NCBI RefSeq assembly: GCF_030719295.1
Contig: NZ_CP120997.1
Coordinates: forward strand, 5,343,501 to 5,407,500
Length of the DNA: 64,000 nt
Direction of reading: 5' to 3'
Source of the DNA: Streptomyces sp. Mut1
GTDB taxonomy: Bacteria > Actinomycetota > Actinomycetes > Streptomycetales > Streptomycetaceae
This document shows positions 1-8,910 of this stretch, in pieces (position 1 is the stretch's first letter; each line of letters opens with the position of its first letter). The notes below the pieces were generated by a model, which was not told the DNA's origin, did not search any database, and worked only from the letters and a program-made list of their open reading frames with translations. A program made the translations under genes and the position numbers.

Positions 1-2109
1 GATCAGTCCGCGCTGCGGGATCTCCCACGCGGTGCGGTACAGCGCCCGCACGTCCGCGGGGATCCACGCGAAGCCCTGCACCGAGCCGCTCGCCTCGCGC
101 AGCGCCTCCCGGGTCCGCGCGTCCCACACGCCGAGCCGCTTCAGCTCGTCCACCAGATAGCCGTTGACCTGGAGGAACTCACCGCTCAGCGTCTCGCGCT
201 TGAAGAGGTTGGAGACCTGGGGCTCGATGCACTCGTAGACCCCCGCGATCGAGGCGATCGTCGCGGTCGGGGCGATCGCCAGGAGCAGCGAGTTGCGCAT
301 CCCGGTCTTCGCGATCCGGGCGCGCAGGGCGTCCCAGCGCTCCGGCCAGTTCGGCTCGGTGTCGTAGTGGTCCGGGTGCAGCACCCCGCGCGCGGCCCGG
401 GTCTCGGACCAGGCGGGGAGGGGGCCCGACCTCTCGGCGAGGTCGCAGGACGCCTCGTAGGCGGCGAGCATGACGCGCTCGGCGATCTTCGTGGAGAGCG
501 CGCGGGCCTCGGGGGAGTCGAACGGCAGCCGCAGCTGGAAGAAGACGTCCTGGAGGCCCATGGCGCCCAGGCCCACCGGCCGCCAGCGGGCGTTGGAACG
601 GCCGGCCTGCTCGGTCGGGTAGAAGTTGATGTCCACGACCCGGTCGAGGAAGGTCACGGCGGTGCGCACGGTGGCGTCCAGACGCTCCCAGTCGATCGTG
701 CCCTCGGTGACGAACGCGCCGAGATTGACCGAGCCGAGGTTGCAGACGGCCGTCTCGCCGTCGTCGGTGACCTCCAGGATCTCGGTGCACAGGTTCGAGG
801 AGTGCACGACGCGGCCCGGCTCGGCGGTCTGGTTCGCGGTCCGGTTGGAGGCGTCCTTGAACGTCATCCAGCCCTGGCCGGTCTGCGCGAGGGTCCGCAT
901 CATCCGGCCGTACAGCTCACGGGCCGGCATGGTCTTGCGGGCCAGGCCCTTCGCCTCGGCCGCCCGGTAGGCGGCGTCGAAGTCGTCGCCCCACAGGTCG
1001 GTCAGCTCGGGCACGTCCGCCGGGGAGAACAGCGACCAGGTGGAGTCCGCGTCGACCCGGCGCATGAACTCGTCCGGGATCCAGTGCGCCAGGTTCAGGT
1101 TGTGCGTACGCCGCTGGTCCTCGCCCGTGTTGTCGCGCAGTTCGAGGAACTCCTCGATGTCCGCGTGCCAGGTCTCCAGGTAGACGGCGGCCGCGCCCTT
1201 GCGCCGGCCGCCCTGGTTGACGGCGGCGACGGAGGCGTCGAGCGTCTTCAGGAACGGCACGATGCCGTTGGAGTGCCCGTTGGTGCCGCGGATCAGCGAA
1301 CCGCGGGCGCGGATGCGGGAGTAGGAGAGGCCGATGCCCCCCGCGTGCTTCGACAGGCGCGCCACCTGGTGGTAGCGGTCGTAGATCGAGTCCAGCTCGT
1401 CCAGCGGCGAGTCCAGCAGATAGCAGGAGGACATCTGCGGGTGGCGGGTGCCGGAGTTGAAGAGCGTGGGGGAGGAGGGCAGGTAGTCCAGCCGGCTCAT
1501 CAGCCCGTACAGCGAGGCGACCTCGTCGAGCGCGCGCTCGGAGTTGTCCTCGGCGAGCCCGGCGGCGACCCGGAGCATGAAGTGCTGCGGCGTCTCGATG
1601 ACCTGGCGGGTGTGCGGGTGGCGCAGCAGGTAGCGGCTGTGCAGGGTGCGCAGCCCGAAGTAGCCGAAGCGGTCGTCGGCGCCGTCGGTGAGGGACCGCT
1701 CCACCAGCGCGTCCAGGGCCGCGGCGTGCAGCGTCACGAACTCGGCGGTGCGGTCCGCGATCAGGCCCTCGCGGTGCCCCACGGCGACCGAGGCGGAGAA
1801 CGACGTCGAGCCCTGCCCGGCGGCCTCGTCCGCGATGGAGCGGGTGAGGAGGCGGGCGGCGAGCCGGGAGTAGGCGGGGTCCTCGGAGATGAGGCCCGCG
1901 GCGGCCTCGGTGGCCAGCGAGCGCAGCTCCGCCTCGTCCGACCGGGCGTTGCGGCCGCGCAGGGCCGCGGCGGCGACGCGCCCCGGGTCGGTGTCGGGCA
2001 GATCGGCGGTGAGGTCGGTCAGGGTCCGCAGCAGTGCGGTGCCTGGCCCGTCGCTCATGGTCCCCGTTGATTCGGCCGCTGAGACCGGATCGGCTGGCGC
2101 GATGGTCAC
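1..2109 (-). CDS. nrdA: Class I ribonucleoside-diphosphate reductase, large (alpha) subunit, partial at the window edge
   Basis: Reduces ribonucleoside diphosphates to deoxyribonucleotides together with a beta (radical) subunit that should lie beyond the left edge. 703 codons are visible and the reading frame is open to base 1, so the C-terminus is missing. Recognisable family signatures include SSCYLLDSPLDELDSIYD, GGIGLSYSRIR, NQGGRRKGA, HNLNL and SNLCTEI with its active-site cysteine. The start is the GTG at 2109, because a purine-rich GGGAGAG stands about 7 nt upstream; an in-frame ATG lies 17 codons further in. The leader carries a cobalamin riboswitch, the arrangement known for Streptomyces nrdABS, where B12 shuts off this oxygen-dependent enzyme in favour of the B12-dependent class II NrdJ. 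Confidence 0.93.
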   Translation of the reverse strand, partial: MTIAPADPVSAAESTGTMSDGPGTALLRTLTDLTADLPDTDPGRVAAAALRGRNARSDEAELRSLATEAAAGLISEDPAYSRLAARLLTRSIADEAAGQGSTSFSASVAVGHREGLIADRTAEFVTLHAAALDALVERSLTDGADDRFGYFGLRTLHSRYLLRHPHTRQVIETPQHFMLRVAAGLAEDNSERALDEVASLYGLMSRLDYLPSSPTLFNSGTRHPQMSSCYLLDSPLDELDSIYDRYHQVARLSKHAGGIGLSYSRIRARGSLIRGTNGHSNGIVPFLKTLDASVAAVNQGGRRKGAAAVYLETWHADIEEFLELRDNTGEDQRRTHNLNLAHWIPDEFMRRVDADSTWSLFSPADVPELTDLWGDDFDAAYRAAEAKGLARKTMPARELYGRMMRTLAQTGQGWMTFKDASNRTANQTAEPGRVVHSSNLCTEILEVTDDGETAVCNLGSVNLGAFVTEGTIDWERLDATVRTAVTFLDRVVDINFYPTEQAGRSNARWRPVGLGAMGLQDVFFQLRLPFDSPEARALSTKIAERVMLAAYEASCDLAERSGPLPAWSETRAARGVLHPDHYDTEPNWPERWDALRARIAKTGMRNSLLLAIAPTATIASIAGVYECIEPQVSNLFKRETLSGEFLQVNGYLVDELKRLGVWDARTREALREASGSVQGFAWIPADVRALYRTAWEIPQRGLI

Positions 2110-2199
2110 GTGGTGCTCTCCCTCGCTCGGCTCTGGGCCGGCGGAGGGCGGGGCAGCCGGGCGGGCGCGGGCCCGGTCGGGGCAGCACTCCGTGCGGCG

Positions 2200-2365
2200 T
2201 CCACCGGCCCATCCACGAGGCCCGGACGTCTGGGCACCCGGTTCGGTCGAGCCGGATGCGCTGTCGGCAGGTCCTCGGACTTACGGGTGCGCAAAAGCAC
2301 ACCGAACACACCGTTGCGGGACAGTTCCGGATTCGCACCGGATTTCCCTGCGGCGACAGCGAGCA
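2200..2365 (-). promoter_or_regulatory. Cobalamin (B12) riboswitch in the nrdA leader
   Basis: Read on the minus strand the leader contains the B12 box AGTCCGAGGACCTGCC (2265-2281) and, upstream of it, the conserved aptamer core GGGAAATCCGGTGCGAATCC followed by GTCCCGCAAC (about 2308-2351). These are hallmark elements of cobalamin aptamers, in the right order. The roughly 90 bases between the B12 box and the nrdA start would hold the expression platform. Aptamer limits are approximate because the peripheral helices were not folded. By analogy with Streptomyces nrdABS it should repress nrdA when B12 is plentiful. Confidence 0.92.
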
Positions 2366-2372
2366 CGAGCAT

Positions 2373-2410
2373 ACATGTGGGGGCCGCCGGATGAGGCGGC
2401 CCCCACATGT
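2373..2410 (-). terminator. Rho-independent-type hairpin downstream of the symporter gene
   Basis: A perfect 16-bp inverted repeat (ACATGTGGGGGCCGCC and its complement) with a 6-nt loop lies 28 bp past the stop of the minus-strand symporter gene. It separates that operon from the nrdA leader. Confidence 0.8.
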
Positions 2411-2437
2411 TGTGTCGCGTGACGTAAAACTGTGCGG

Positions 2438-4066
2438 TCAGTGACCGCCCGGCGCCCCGGCCGTGGCCGGCGGGAGCTCCGCCTTCACGCCCGGGTCGCC
2501 CGCGTCCGCGGTGTAGTCGCCCGGAGCGGTCTCGTCCTCCCCGGCGGGCGCCTTCACGGCGTTCAGGACGAAGGTCAGCACCACGGTGACGACGACGTTG
2601 AGCACGAAGGCCGTGAGGCCGATGTAGCCGATCTCACCGAGACCCGGGATCTCCTTGGAGGACCCGCCGAAGTGCTTCTGGGTGGGGCTCGCGACCCCGT
2701 AGGCGGCGGCCGTTCCGTAGATCATGCCGACCGCCCAGCCGGCGAGCAGCGCCCAGCGGTGGAACCAGCGGGTGAACAGACCGCCGACCAGGGCCGGCAT
2801 CGTCTGGAGGATCCAGATCCCGCCGAGCAGCTGGAAGTTGATCGCGACGGTCTTGTCCATGGTCAGGACGAAGGCGAGCGCGCCGACCTTGACCAGCAGC
2901 GAGACCATCTTGGAGACCTTGGTCTCCTGCTCGGGGGTCGCGTCGGGCTTCAGGAAGTCCTTGTAGATGTTGCGGGTGAAGAGATTCGCCGCGGCGATCG
3001 ACATGATCGCGGCCGGCACCAGCGCGCCGATGCCGATGGCGGCGAACGCCACGCCCGCGAACCAGTCGGGGAACATGTTCTCGAACAGCTGCGGGATGGC
3101 CAGCTGGCCGTTGTCCACCTTGACGCCGGCGGCGATCGCCATGAAGCCGAGCAGCGCGAGCAGGCCCAGCATCAGCGAGTACAGCGGCAGGATCGTGGTG
3201 TTGCGGCGGATCACCTCACGGCTGCGGCTGGAGAGGGTCGCCGTGATGGAGTGCGGGTACATGAAGAGCGCCAGCGCGGAGCCGAGCGCCAGGGTGGCGT
3301 AACCCCAGTGGCCCGCCGCGCCCGGGGCGAGCGCGCCGGTCGGCTTCCCGCCGGGCGGCCCGGCGAACTTGTCCTGGGCGGCGGCGAAGATGTCGTCGAA
3401 GCCGCCGAGCTTGATCGGGATGTAGATGATCGCCACGGCGATGACCAGGTAGATCAGCCCGTCCTTGACGAACGCGATCAGCGCCGGCGCGCGCAGCCCG
3501 GAGGAGTACGTGTACGCGGCGAGGACCGCGAACGCGATCAGCAGCGGCAGGTCCTTGACGAACCAGTTGGTGTTCTCGCCGCCGCCGACGCCCATCACGT
3601 CCAGCACCGCCTGGATGCCGACGAGCTGGAGCGCGATGTAGGGCATCGTGGCGAGGATGCCGGTGACGGCGACCGCCAGCGAGAGCCCCTTCGAGCCGAA
3701 GCGGCCGCGGACGAAGTCCGAGGTGGTGACGTAGCCGTGCTTGTGCGAGACCGACCACAGGCGCGGCAGGAAAGTGAAGATCAGCGGGTACACCAGGATG
3801 GTGTAGGGGACCGCGAAGAAGCCGGCCGCGCCCGCCGCGTAGATCGCCGCCGGGACGGCGACGAAGGTGTACGCGGTGTAGAGGTCGCCGCCGAGCAGGA
3901 ACCAGGTGACCCAGGTGCCGAACGACCGTCCGCCCAGGCCCCATTCGTCGAGACTTGCCTCGTTCTCGGCCTTGCGCCAGCGGGCGGCCATGAAGCCGAT
4001 GACCGTGACGGCCAGGAAGAAGAAGATGAAGACGCCGAGCGCGACGCCGTTCACGCCGTCCTTCAT
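2438..4066 (-). CDS. Sodium:solute symporter (SSS family), MctP-like monocarboxylate permease
   Basis: A 542-residue polytopic membrane protein of the SSS family. It begins MKDGVNGVALGVFIFFF and carries the N-terminal hallmark GGRSFGTWVTWFLLGGDLYT, followed by about a dozen hydrophobic helices and a short charged C-terminal tail. Sequence style is closest to MctP-type permeases, which import pyruvate, lactate and short monocarboxylates with sodium; the substrate is inferred from family resemblance only. Its start overlaps the stop of the preceding DUF3311 gene by 4 bp (ATGA), so the two are translationally coupled and probably form one transporter unit. Confidence 0.85.
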   Translation of the reverse strand: MKDGVNGVALGVFIFFFLAVTVIGFMAARWRKAENEASLDEWGLGGRSFGTWVTWFLLGGDLYTAYTFVAVPAAIYAAGAAGFFAVPYTILVYPLIFTFLPRLWSVSHKHGYVTTSDFVRGRFGSKGLSLAVAVTGILATMPYIALQLVGIQAVLDVMGVGGGENTNWFVKDLPLLIAFAVLAAYTYSSGLRAPALIAFVKDGLIYLVIAVAIIYIPIKLGGFDDIFAAAQDKFAGPPGGKPTGALAPGAAGHWGYATLALGSALALFMYPHSITATLSSRSREVIRRNTTILPLYSLMLGLLALLGFMAIAAGVKVDNGQLAIPQLFENMFPDWFAGVAFAAIGIGALVPAAIMSIAAANLFTRNIYKDFLKPDATPEQETKVSKMVSLLVKVGALAFVLTMDKTVAINFQLLGGIWILQTMPALVGGLFTRWFHRWALLAGWAVGMIYGTAAAYGVASPTQKHFGGSSKEIPGLGEIGYIGLTAFVLNVVVTVVLTFVLNAVKAPAGEDETAPGDYTADAGDPGVKAELPPATAGAPGGH

Positions 4067-4317
4067 GCCGACGCACCCCCCTTGCGGGCGCGCTGGTCAC
4101 GCTGCCACAGCTTGTACGCGATCATGGTGAGGGCGGTCGAGATCAGCACCCACAGCATCTGGTACCAGTAGAAGAACGGAATGCCGATGAAGGTCGGGTC
4201 GATCTTCGCGTACGAACTCACCCAGAGCATCGCCACGAACGGCGCGATGAGACAGAGCGCGATGACCACCCTCATCGGTGTGACCGTGGGTGGCTTTTCT
4301 TCTGGTTCTTCCGGCAT
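4063..4317 (-). CDS. DUF3311-type small membrane protein, partner of the symporter
   Basis: An 84-residue protein with two predicted transmembrane helices (about residues 16-35 and 48-68), starting MPEEPEEKPPTVTPMR and ending in a basic tail. Small DUF3311 proteins commonly precede SSS symporters and are thought to be accessory subunits. The ATG at 4317 is preferred because GGAG stands about 9 nt upstream; the reading frame stays open further upstream but that stretch has no membrane-protein character. It is the first gene of the two-gene operon and overlaps the symporter by 4 bp. Confidence 0.8.
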   Translation of the reverse strand: MPEEPEEKPPTVTPMRVVIALCLIAPFVAMLWVSSYAKIDPTFIGIPFFYWYQMLWVLISTALTMIAYKLWQRDQRARKGGASA

Positions 4318-4498
4318 GGCGGCGACTCCGTCCCCTCGCTGATCACCTGGTGCAACGCGCACGAAATCTAAGGGAGGGTTCTGGCCAGCGTCACCCCCTG
4401 TCCGCATTGCGGTCCGGCAAAATCGGCGTCGGGCCGGCCGGATGATCACGATTGCGCCGAACGTCCCCGCGCCGGTGCGCGGCTGAGGGGCGTGGAAC

Positions 4499-4540
4499 GC
4501 CCAACAGCCCCTCGGCGGCGGGTCCGAGGGGCTGTTGGGC
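4499..4540 (-). terminator. Hairpin terminator downstream of dasR
   Basis: A perfect 17-bp inverted repeat with an 8-nt loop begins 20 bp past the dasR stop codon on the minus strand. It also separates dasR from the promoter region of the DUF3311/symporter pair. Confidence 0.8.
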
Positions 4541-4560
4541 GCGCACATTCGTGCGGAGGG

Positions 4561-5331
4561 TCAGTCCAGTGGCCGCTTGAGGCGGGCCACGAACTTGTAG
4601 CGGTCGCCGCGGTAGACCGAGCGCACCCACTCGACCGGTTCGCCCTGTTCGTCCAGCGAGTGCCGGGACAGCATGAGCATCGGCAGGCCCACGTCCGTGC
4701 CGAGCAGTCCGGCCTCGCGCGGGGTGGCGAGCGAGGTCTCGATGGTCTCCTCGGCCTCGGCCAGCCGGACGTCGTACACCTCGGACAGCGCCGTGTAGAG
4801 CGAGGTGTACTTCACCAGCGAACGGCGCAGCGCCGGGAAGCGCTTGGCCGACAGGTGCGTGGTCTCGATGGCCATCGGCTCGCCGCTCGCCAGGCGCAGG
4901 CGCTCGATCCGCAGGACCCGGCCGCCCGCGCTGATGTCGAGCAGCCCGGCGAGCGTGTCGTCGGCGGTGACATAGCCGATGTCCAGGAGCTGCGAGGTCG
5001 GTTCGAGTCCCTGGGCCCTCATGTCCTCGGTGTACGAGGTGAGTTGCAGGGCCTGGGAGACCTTCGGCTTGGCGACGAAGGTGCCCTTGCCCTGGATGCG
5101 TTCCAGCCGGCCCTCGACGACCAGTTCCTGGAGCGCCTGGCGCACGGTGGTGCGCGAGGTGTCGAATTCGGCGGCCAGGGTCCGCTCCGGGGGCACGGGG
5201 GTGCCCGGCGGCATGGTGTCCGTCATGTCGAGGAGATGTCGCTTGAGCCGGTAGTACTTAGGGACGCGCGCGGTACGCGCACCCGCGCCCGCGCCCGTCT
5301 CGTTCTCCGGACTTCCCCCGTCGGCGCCCAT
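4561..5331 (-). CDS. dasR: DasR, GntR/HutC-family global regulator of aminosugar use and development
   Basis: A 256-residue transcription factor. An N-terminal GntR winged helix (signature [21 protein letters not shown], residues about 45-65) is followed by a HutC/UbiC-type effector domain that in DasR binds glucosamine-6-phosphate or N-acetylglucosamine-6-phosphate. The sequence matches remembered S. coelicolor DasR nearly throughout (254 residues there). I chose the ATG at 5331 because GGAAGG lies about 7 nt upstream and the length then fits; a longer in-frame start exists at 5403. It is divergent from dasABC, and its DNA targets (dre boxes, near-palindromes of TGGTCTAGACCA type) occur at four places in this window. 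Confidence 0.95.
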   Translation of the reverse strand: MGADGGSPENETGAGAGARTARVPKYYRLKRHLLDMTDTMPPGTPVPPERTLAAEFDTSRTTVRQALQELVVEGRLERIQGKGTFVAKPKVSQALQLTSYTEDMRAQGLEPTSQLLDIGYVTADDTLAGLLDISAGGRVLRIERLRLASGEPMAIETTHLSAKRFPALRRSLVKYTSLYTALSEVYDVRLAEAEETIETSLATPREAGLLGTDVGLPMLMLSRHSLDEQGEPVEWVRSVYRGDRYKFVARLKRPLD

Positions 5332-5477
5332 GGCCCGCCTTCCCGACTGCTGCGTTGCTGCCGTCACCGGCTCCTCCGTCTGTCGCGGCTCACATGGTGG
5401 CACGGTCCGGTCACGGCTCGTCGCCCTCCCTCAGGTGTCGGTCCTATAACGGACGCGAGTGCACTTCTTATACACCC

Positions 5478-5505
5478 TTGACACCCCTAAAGGTCTAGGC
5501 CAAGC
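5478..5505 (+). promoter_or_regulatory. dasA promoter elements with first DasR box (dre)
   Basis: A TTGACA hexamer at 5478-5483 is followed by a dre-like box, AAGGTCTAGGCCAAGC, at 5490-5505, which matches the DasR core GGTCTAGRCCA with small deviations. A repressor bound here would sit in the spacer or -10 region of a promoter starting from that hexamer. The -10 hexamer itself is not clear. Confidence 0.65.
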
Positions 5506-5512
5506 TCCCGGT

Positions 5513-5528
5513 ACTGGTCTAAACCATT
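5513..5528 (+). promoter_or_regulatory. Second DasR box (dre) upstream of dasA
   Basis: ACTGGTCTAAACCATT is an excellent match to the known dre consensus ACTGGTCTAGACCAGT (one core change, two at the right flank). It sits 87 bp before the dasA start and 23 bp from the first box, centre to centre, so two DasR dimers could bind the same face of the helix. Confidence 0.88.
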
Positions 5529-5614
5529 AAAGACCAGGTCCCAGCCCCAGCAGTACTCGTCGACGTTTTCGCGCGGTGGGGGGAGGGGGTTGCAGCATCC
5601 CTGAGGAGGGTGGC

Positions 5615-6916
5615 GTGAAGCGCAAGCTCATCGCGGCGATCGGCGTCGCGGGCATGTTGGTTTCCATTGCGGCGTGTGGTTCGGACGACAAGTCTTCGTC
5701 CTCGAAGGACCCGAAGGACCGCAAGGAAGACCTGACTGTCTGGCTCATGGGCGAGGCCCAGTCGACCTGGCCGGAACTGGTCAAGGACGTCAATGCCGAG
5801 TTCAAGAAGAAGTACCCGAACGTCAAGGTCAAGGTCCAGTACCAGGGCTGGGCGGACAAGGTCAAGAAGCTCGACACCTCCCTCGGTGGCGACAAGTTCC
5901 CGGATGTTGTCGAGCTCGGCAACACCGAGACCATGCAGTACATCCTCAACGGCGCGCTCGGCGAGATCGACACCGCCAAGTACGAGAACTCGGACACCTG
6001 GATCAAGGGTCTGAAGGACACCTGCTCCTACGAGGGCAAGATCTACTGTGTCCCGTACTACGCCAGTGCCCGTCTGGCGGTCTACAACAAGGACATGCTG
6101 AAGGCCGGCACCGGCAGCGACACCCTCCCGCAGGACGAGGCGTCCTTCCTCAAGGCCATGGACAAGGTCCAGGCCGAGCTCGCCAAGAAGGACAAGCGCG
6201 CCTCGTCCCTGTACTACCCGGGCCGTTACTGGTACGCCGCCATGTCCTACGTCGCGGCCGAGGGCGGCCAGATCGCCAAGTACGACGAGGGCGCGAAGGA
6301 GTGGAAGGCCACCCTCTCGACCCCCGAGGCGCAGAAGGGCATCCAGGACTTCGTCGACCTGGTCAAGAAGTACAACAAGGCAGACCAGACGAAGGACGAG
6401 CAGGACCACGCCAACGTCATGGCCAACGAGAAGGCCGCGGTCATCTACGGCCAGGCCTGGGAGGCCGGCAGCGTCACCGGCGGTGACAACGGCAACCCGA
6501 AGCTCGAGGGCAAGATCGCCACGGCCGGTATGCCCGGCCCGAACGGCAAGGCGCTCCCGTCCTTCATCGGCGGCTCGGACCTCGCCACCATCTCCAAGTC
6601 GAAGGTCCAGGACCTCGGCCAGGAGTGGATCTCCCTCTTCACCAACGCGAAGTCCATGGACGTCCTCGCGTCGAAGAACATCCTCCCGAACAACGAGAAG
6701 CAGCTTGAGCCGCTGAAGGCCAAGCCCGAGACGGCCGCCATCGCCAACGCGGTGCCGGACGCCTGGTTCACGCCGATCGCGCCGGGCTGGGCCTCGATCG
6801 AGAAGGAGGAGATTCTGGAGAACATGCTCCTGAAGATCCTCAAGGGCACCTCCGTCGCCGACGCGGCCAAGAAGGCCGACAGCGAGATCGACGCACTGAT
6901 CAACAAGAAGGCCTGA
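5615..6916 (+). CDS. dasA: DasA, N,N'-diacetylchitobiose-binding lipoprotein of the ABC importer
   Basis: A 433-residue family 1 sugar-binding protein. It starts at GTG 5615 behind a strong GAGGAGGG. An N-terminal lipoprotein signal (KRK, hydrophobic stretch, lipobox SIAAC) places the lipidated cysteine at residue 21, so it is anchored on the outer face of the membrane. The mature part begins with a Ser/Lys/Asp-rich linker and continues as a typical periplasmic-binding fold. DasA captures chitin-derived chitobiose for DasBC, and its expression is governed by DasR through the two dre boxes upstream. The hairpin after the gene separates it from dasBC, which fits higher expression of the binding protein. 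Confidence 0.95.
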   Translation: MKRKLIAAIGVAGMLVSIAACGSDDKSSSSKDPKDRKEDLTVWLMGEAQSTWPELVKDVNAEFKKKYPNVKVKVQYQGWADKVKKLDTSLGGDKFPDVVELGNTETMQYILNGALGEIDTAKYENSDTWIKGLKDTCSYEGKIYCVPYYASARLAVYNKDMLKAGTGSDTLPQDEASFLKAMDKVQAELAKKDKRASSLYYPGRYWYAAMSYVAAEGGQIAKYDEGAKEWKATLSTPEAQKGIQDFVDLVKKYNKADQTKDEQDHANVMANEKAAVIYGQAWEAGSVTGGDNGNPKLEGKIATAGMPGPNGKALPSFIGGSDLATISKSKVQDLGQEWISLFTNAKSMDVLASKNILPNNEKQLEPLKAKPETAAIANAVPDAWFTPIAPGWASIEKEEILENMLLKILKGTSVADAAKKADSEIDALINKKA

Positions 6917-6932
6917 GCCTTCTGATCGCCAG

Positions 6933-6963
6933 GCGGGGGCCCGGCACTGTGCCGGGCCCCCGC
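6933..6963 (+). terminator. Intercistronic hairpin between dasA and dasB
   Basis: GCGGGGGCCCGGCAC and its perfect complement flank a single base, giving a stem of about 13 bp once a minimal loop is allowed. It lies 17 bp past the dasA stop and 65 bp before dasB. Because dasABC belong together, this is probably a partial terminator or 3' mRNA stabiliser that lowers dasBC relative to dasA. Confidence 0.7.
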
Positions 6964-7027
6964 TCCTTTACCAGCAACGCCGTGTTTTCCGGGGGCTGCC
7001 TCGGACCCGCGATGGAAGGTCAGCCAC

Positions 7028-8041
7028 GTGACTGCCGCCGATACCAAGGCCGCCGGGCCACCGGTCCCCGTACCACGTGATCCCGAGGCGGACGGGAGCC
7101 CACTGTCCGATCAGGGCGGCAACGGTCCCCTCAAGCAGAAGAGGAAGCGGAAGAAGGGTGAACTCCTCCCCTACCTCCTGATCCTCCCGGCGATCGTGGC
7201 GATCGCCGCCGTCTACCTCTACCCGCTCGCCAAGACCGTCATCATGTCCTTCCAGGACATGGGCCGGCGCGAGCTGTGGAGCGGCGACCCCGCACCCTGG
7301 GTCGGTTTCGACCAGTTCACCAACATCCTCGGGGACTCCGAGTTCTGGTGGGTGACCTTCCGCACCGTCGTCTTCATGGCCGTCTGCGTGACGCTCACCA
7401 TGGGCATCGGCCTGCTGATCTCCCTGCTGATGCGCCGGCTGTCCAACTGGGTGCGGCTCATCCTGACCTTCTGCCTCATCGCCGCCTGGGCGATGCCGCT
7501 GATGGTCGCCGCCTCGATCTTCCGGTTCATGGCCGACTCCGACTACGGCCTCATCAACACCCTCATCGCGAAGGTCGTCGGCGAGGACTGGCTCGGCCAC
7601 AACTGGTACCTGGACCCGATCCAGGGCTTCGCGATCATCACCCTGCTGGTGGTCTGGGGCGCCATCCCCTTCGTCGTCGTCACCCTGTACGCCGCCCTCA
7701 CCCAGGTCCCCCAGGAACTGGAGGAGGCCGCCTCCCTCGACGGCGCCAGCAGCTTCGGCATCTTCCGCTACGTGACGTGGCCGGTCATCAAGCCGGTGTT
7801 CAGCATGGTCGCCACGCTGTCGGTGATCTGGGACTTCAACGTCTTCGGCCAGATCTGGCTGCTGCGCGGCAGCAAGCCCGAGCCCGAGTACGAGACCCTC
7901 GGCCTCTACTCCTACTCCAAGGCCTTCGAGTCCACCTCCTTCAGCCAGGGCACCGCCATCGCCCTGATCACGGTGATCCTGCTGTCCGCCGTGGCCGTGT
8001 ACTACCTGCGCCAGCTCATGAAGACGGGAGAGGTCGAATGA
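7028..8041 (+). CDS. dasB: DasB, ABC sugar permease subunit
   Basis: A 337-residue MalF-type permease with a hydrophilic N-terminal tail of about 45 residues, six or so transmembrane helices and the EAA loop that contacts the ATPase (LEEAASLDGASSFGIF near residues 230-245). It starts at GTG 7028 with GGAAGG about 9 nt upstream. It pairs with DasC to carry chitobiose delivered by DasA. No ATPase is encoded here; in Streptomyces the shared ATPase MsiK powers such importers, and it lies elsewhere. It overlaps dasC by 4 bp. Confidence 0.93.
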   Translation: MTAADTKAAGPPVPVPRDPEADGSPLSDQGGNGPLKQKRKRKKGELLPYLLILPAIVAIAAVYLYPLAKTVIMSFQDMGRRELWSGDPAPWVGFDQFTNILGDSEFWWVTFRTVVFMAVCVTLTMGIGLLISLLMRRLSNWVRLILTFCLIAAWAMPLMVAASIFRFMADSDYGLINTLIAKVVGEDWLGHNWYLDPIQGFAIITLLVVWGAIPFVVVTLYAALTQVPQELEEAASLDGASSFGIFRYVTWPVIKPVFSMVATLSVIWDFNVFGQIWLLRGSKPEPEYETLGLYSYSKAFESTSFSQGTAIALITVILLSAVAVYYLRQLMKTGEVE

Positions 8042-8901
8042 GCACCACGACCGACACACCACAGGTCCTGCGCCCGGACCGCAAGAATTCCCGGGTCGGC
8101 CTGAACATCCTCGGCCTCGGCATCGCCCTGGTCATGGTCTTCCCGGTCTACTGGCTGGTGATCAGCGCCCTGCGGCCCAGCCGGGAGATCCGCTCGTACG
8201 ACCAGACCCTGTGGCCCTCGTCGATCACCTTCGACAACTTCGTCAAGGCCACGCAGCAGCCGAACTTCGGCACCGCCGTCCAGTCCAGCCTGATCGTCTC
8301 CATCACCGCCGTGGTCGGCGGCATGATCATCGCCACCCTGGCGGCCCTGGCCATCGGCCGGTTCCGCTTCTTCGGCCGCAAGCCCCTGCTCCTCATCATG
8401 ATCCTGGTCCAGATGCTCCCGCCGACGGCGATGCTCATCCCGATCTACGCCCAGCTCAACGCCATGGGCGGCATCGACGAGTACTGGAGCCTGATCGTCG
8501 TCTACCTGGTCTCCACACTGCCGTTCGCGACGATCATGATCCGCGGCTTCGTGGTGAACATCCCGGTGGAGCTGGAGGAGTCCGCCATGGTGGACGGCTG
8601 CACCCGCTTCGGCGCCTTCCGCCGCGTGATCCTGCCGCTGCTCGCCCCGGGCCTCGCGGCCGCGTCGATCTTCGCGCTGGTCAACGCGTGGAACGAGTAC
8701 CTCTTCGCCTACATCCTGATCAACGACAACTCCAAGTACACGCTCAACGTGTGGCTGATGACGTTCACCAGTGAGCGCGGTACGGACTACGGTGCCCTCA
8801 TGGCGGCGTCGACCATGATCGCTCTTCCGGTCGTCATCTTCTTCATGTTCGTGCAGAAGAAGATGGCCGCGGGCCTCACCTCCGGCGCCGTGAAGGGATA
8901 A
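8038..8901 (+). CDS. dasC: DasC, ABC sugar permease subunit
   Basis: A 287-residue MalG-type permease whose ATG overlaps the dasB stop (ATGA), so the two are translationally coupled. It has about six transmembrane helices and an EAA motif, LEESAMVDGCTRFGAF, before the last helices. Together with DasB it forms the membrane channel of the chitobiose importer. It is followed after 9 bp by dasD, whose product would act on the imported sugar. Confidence 0.93.
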   Translation: MSTTTDTPQVLRPDRKNSRVGLNILGLGIALVMVFPVYWLVISALRPSREIRSYDQTLWPSSITFDNFVKATQQPNFGTAVQSSLIVSITAVVGGMIIATLAALAIGRFRFFGRKPLLLIMILVQMLPPTAMLIPIYAQLNAMGGIDEYWSLIVVYLVSTLPFATIMIRGFVVNIPVELEESAMVDGCTRFGAFRRVILPLLAPGLAAASIFALVNAWNEYLFAYILINDNSKYTLNVWLMTFTSERGTDYGALMAASTMIALPVVIFFMFVQKKMAAGLTSGAVKG

Positions 8902-8910
8902 CGCCGCCCC

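Noticed and set aside
5404..5470. Longer DasR start at 5403
   Set aside because: It would add 24 residues absent from known DasR, while ATG 5331 has a good ribosome-binding site and fits the family length.
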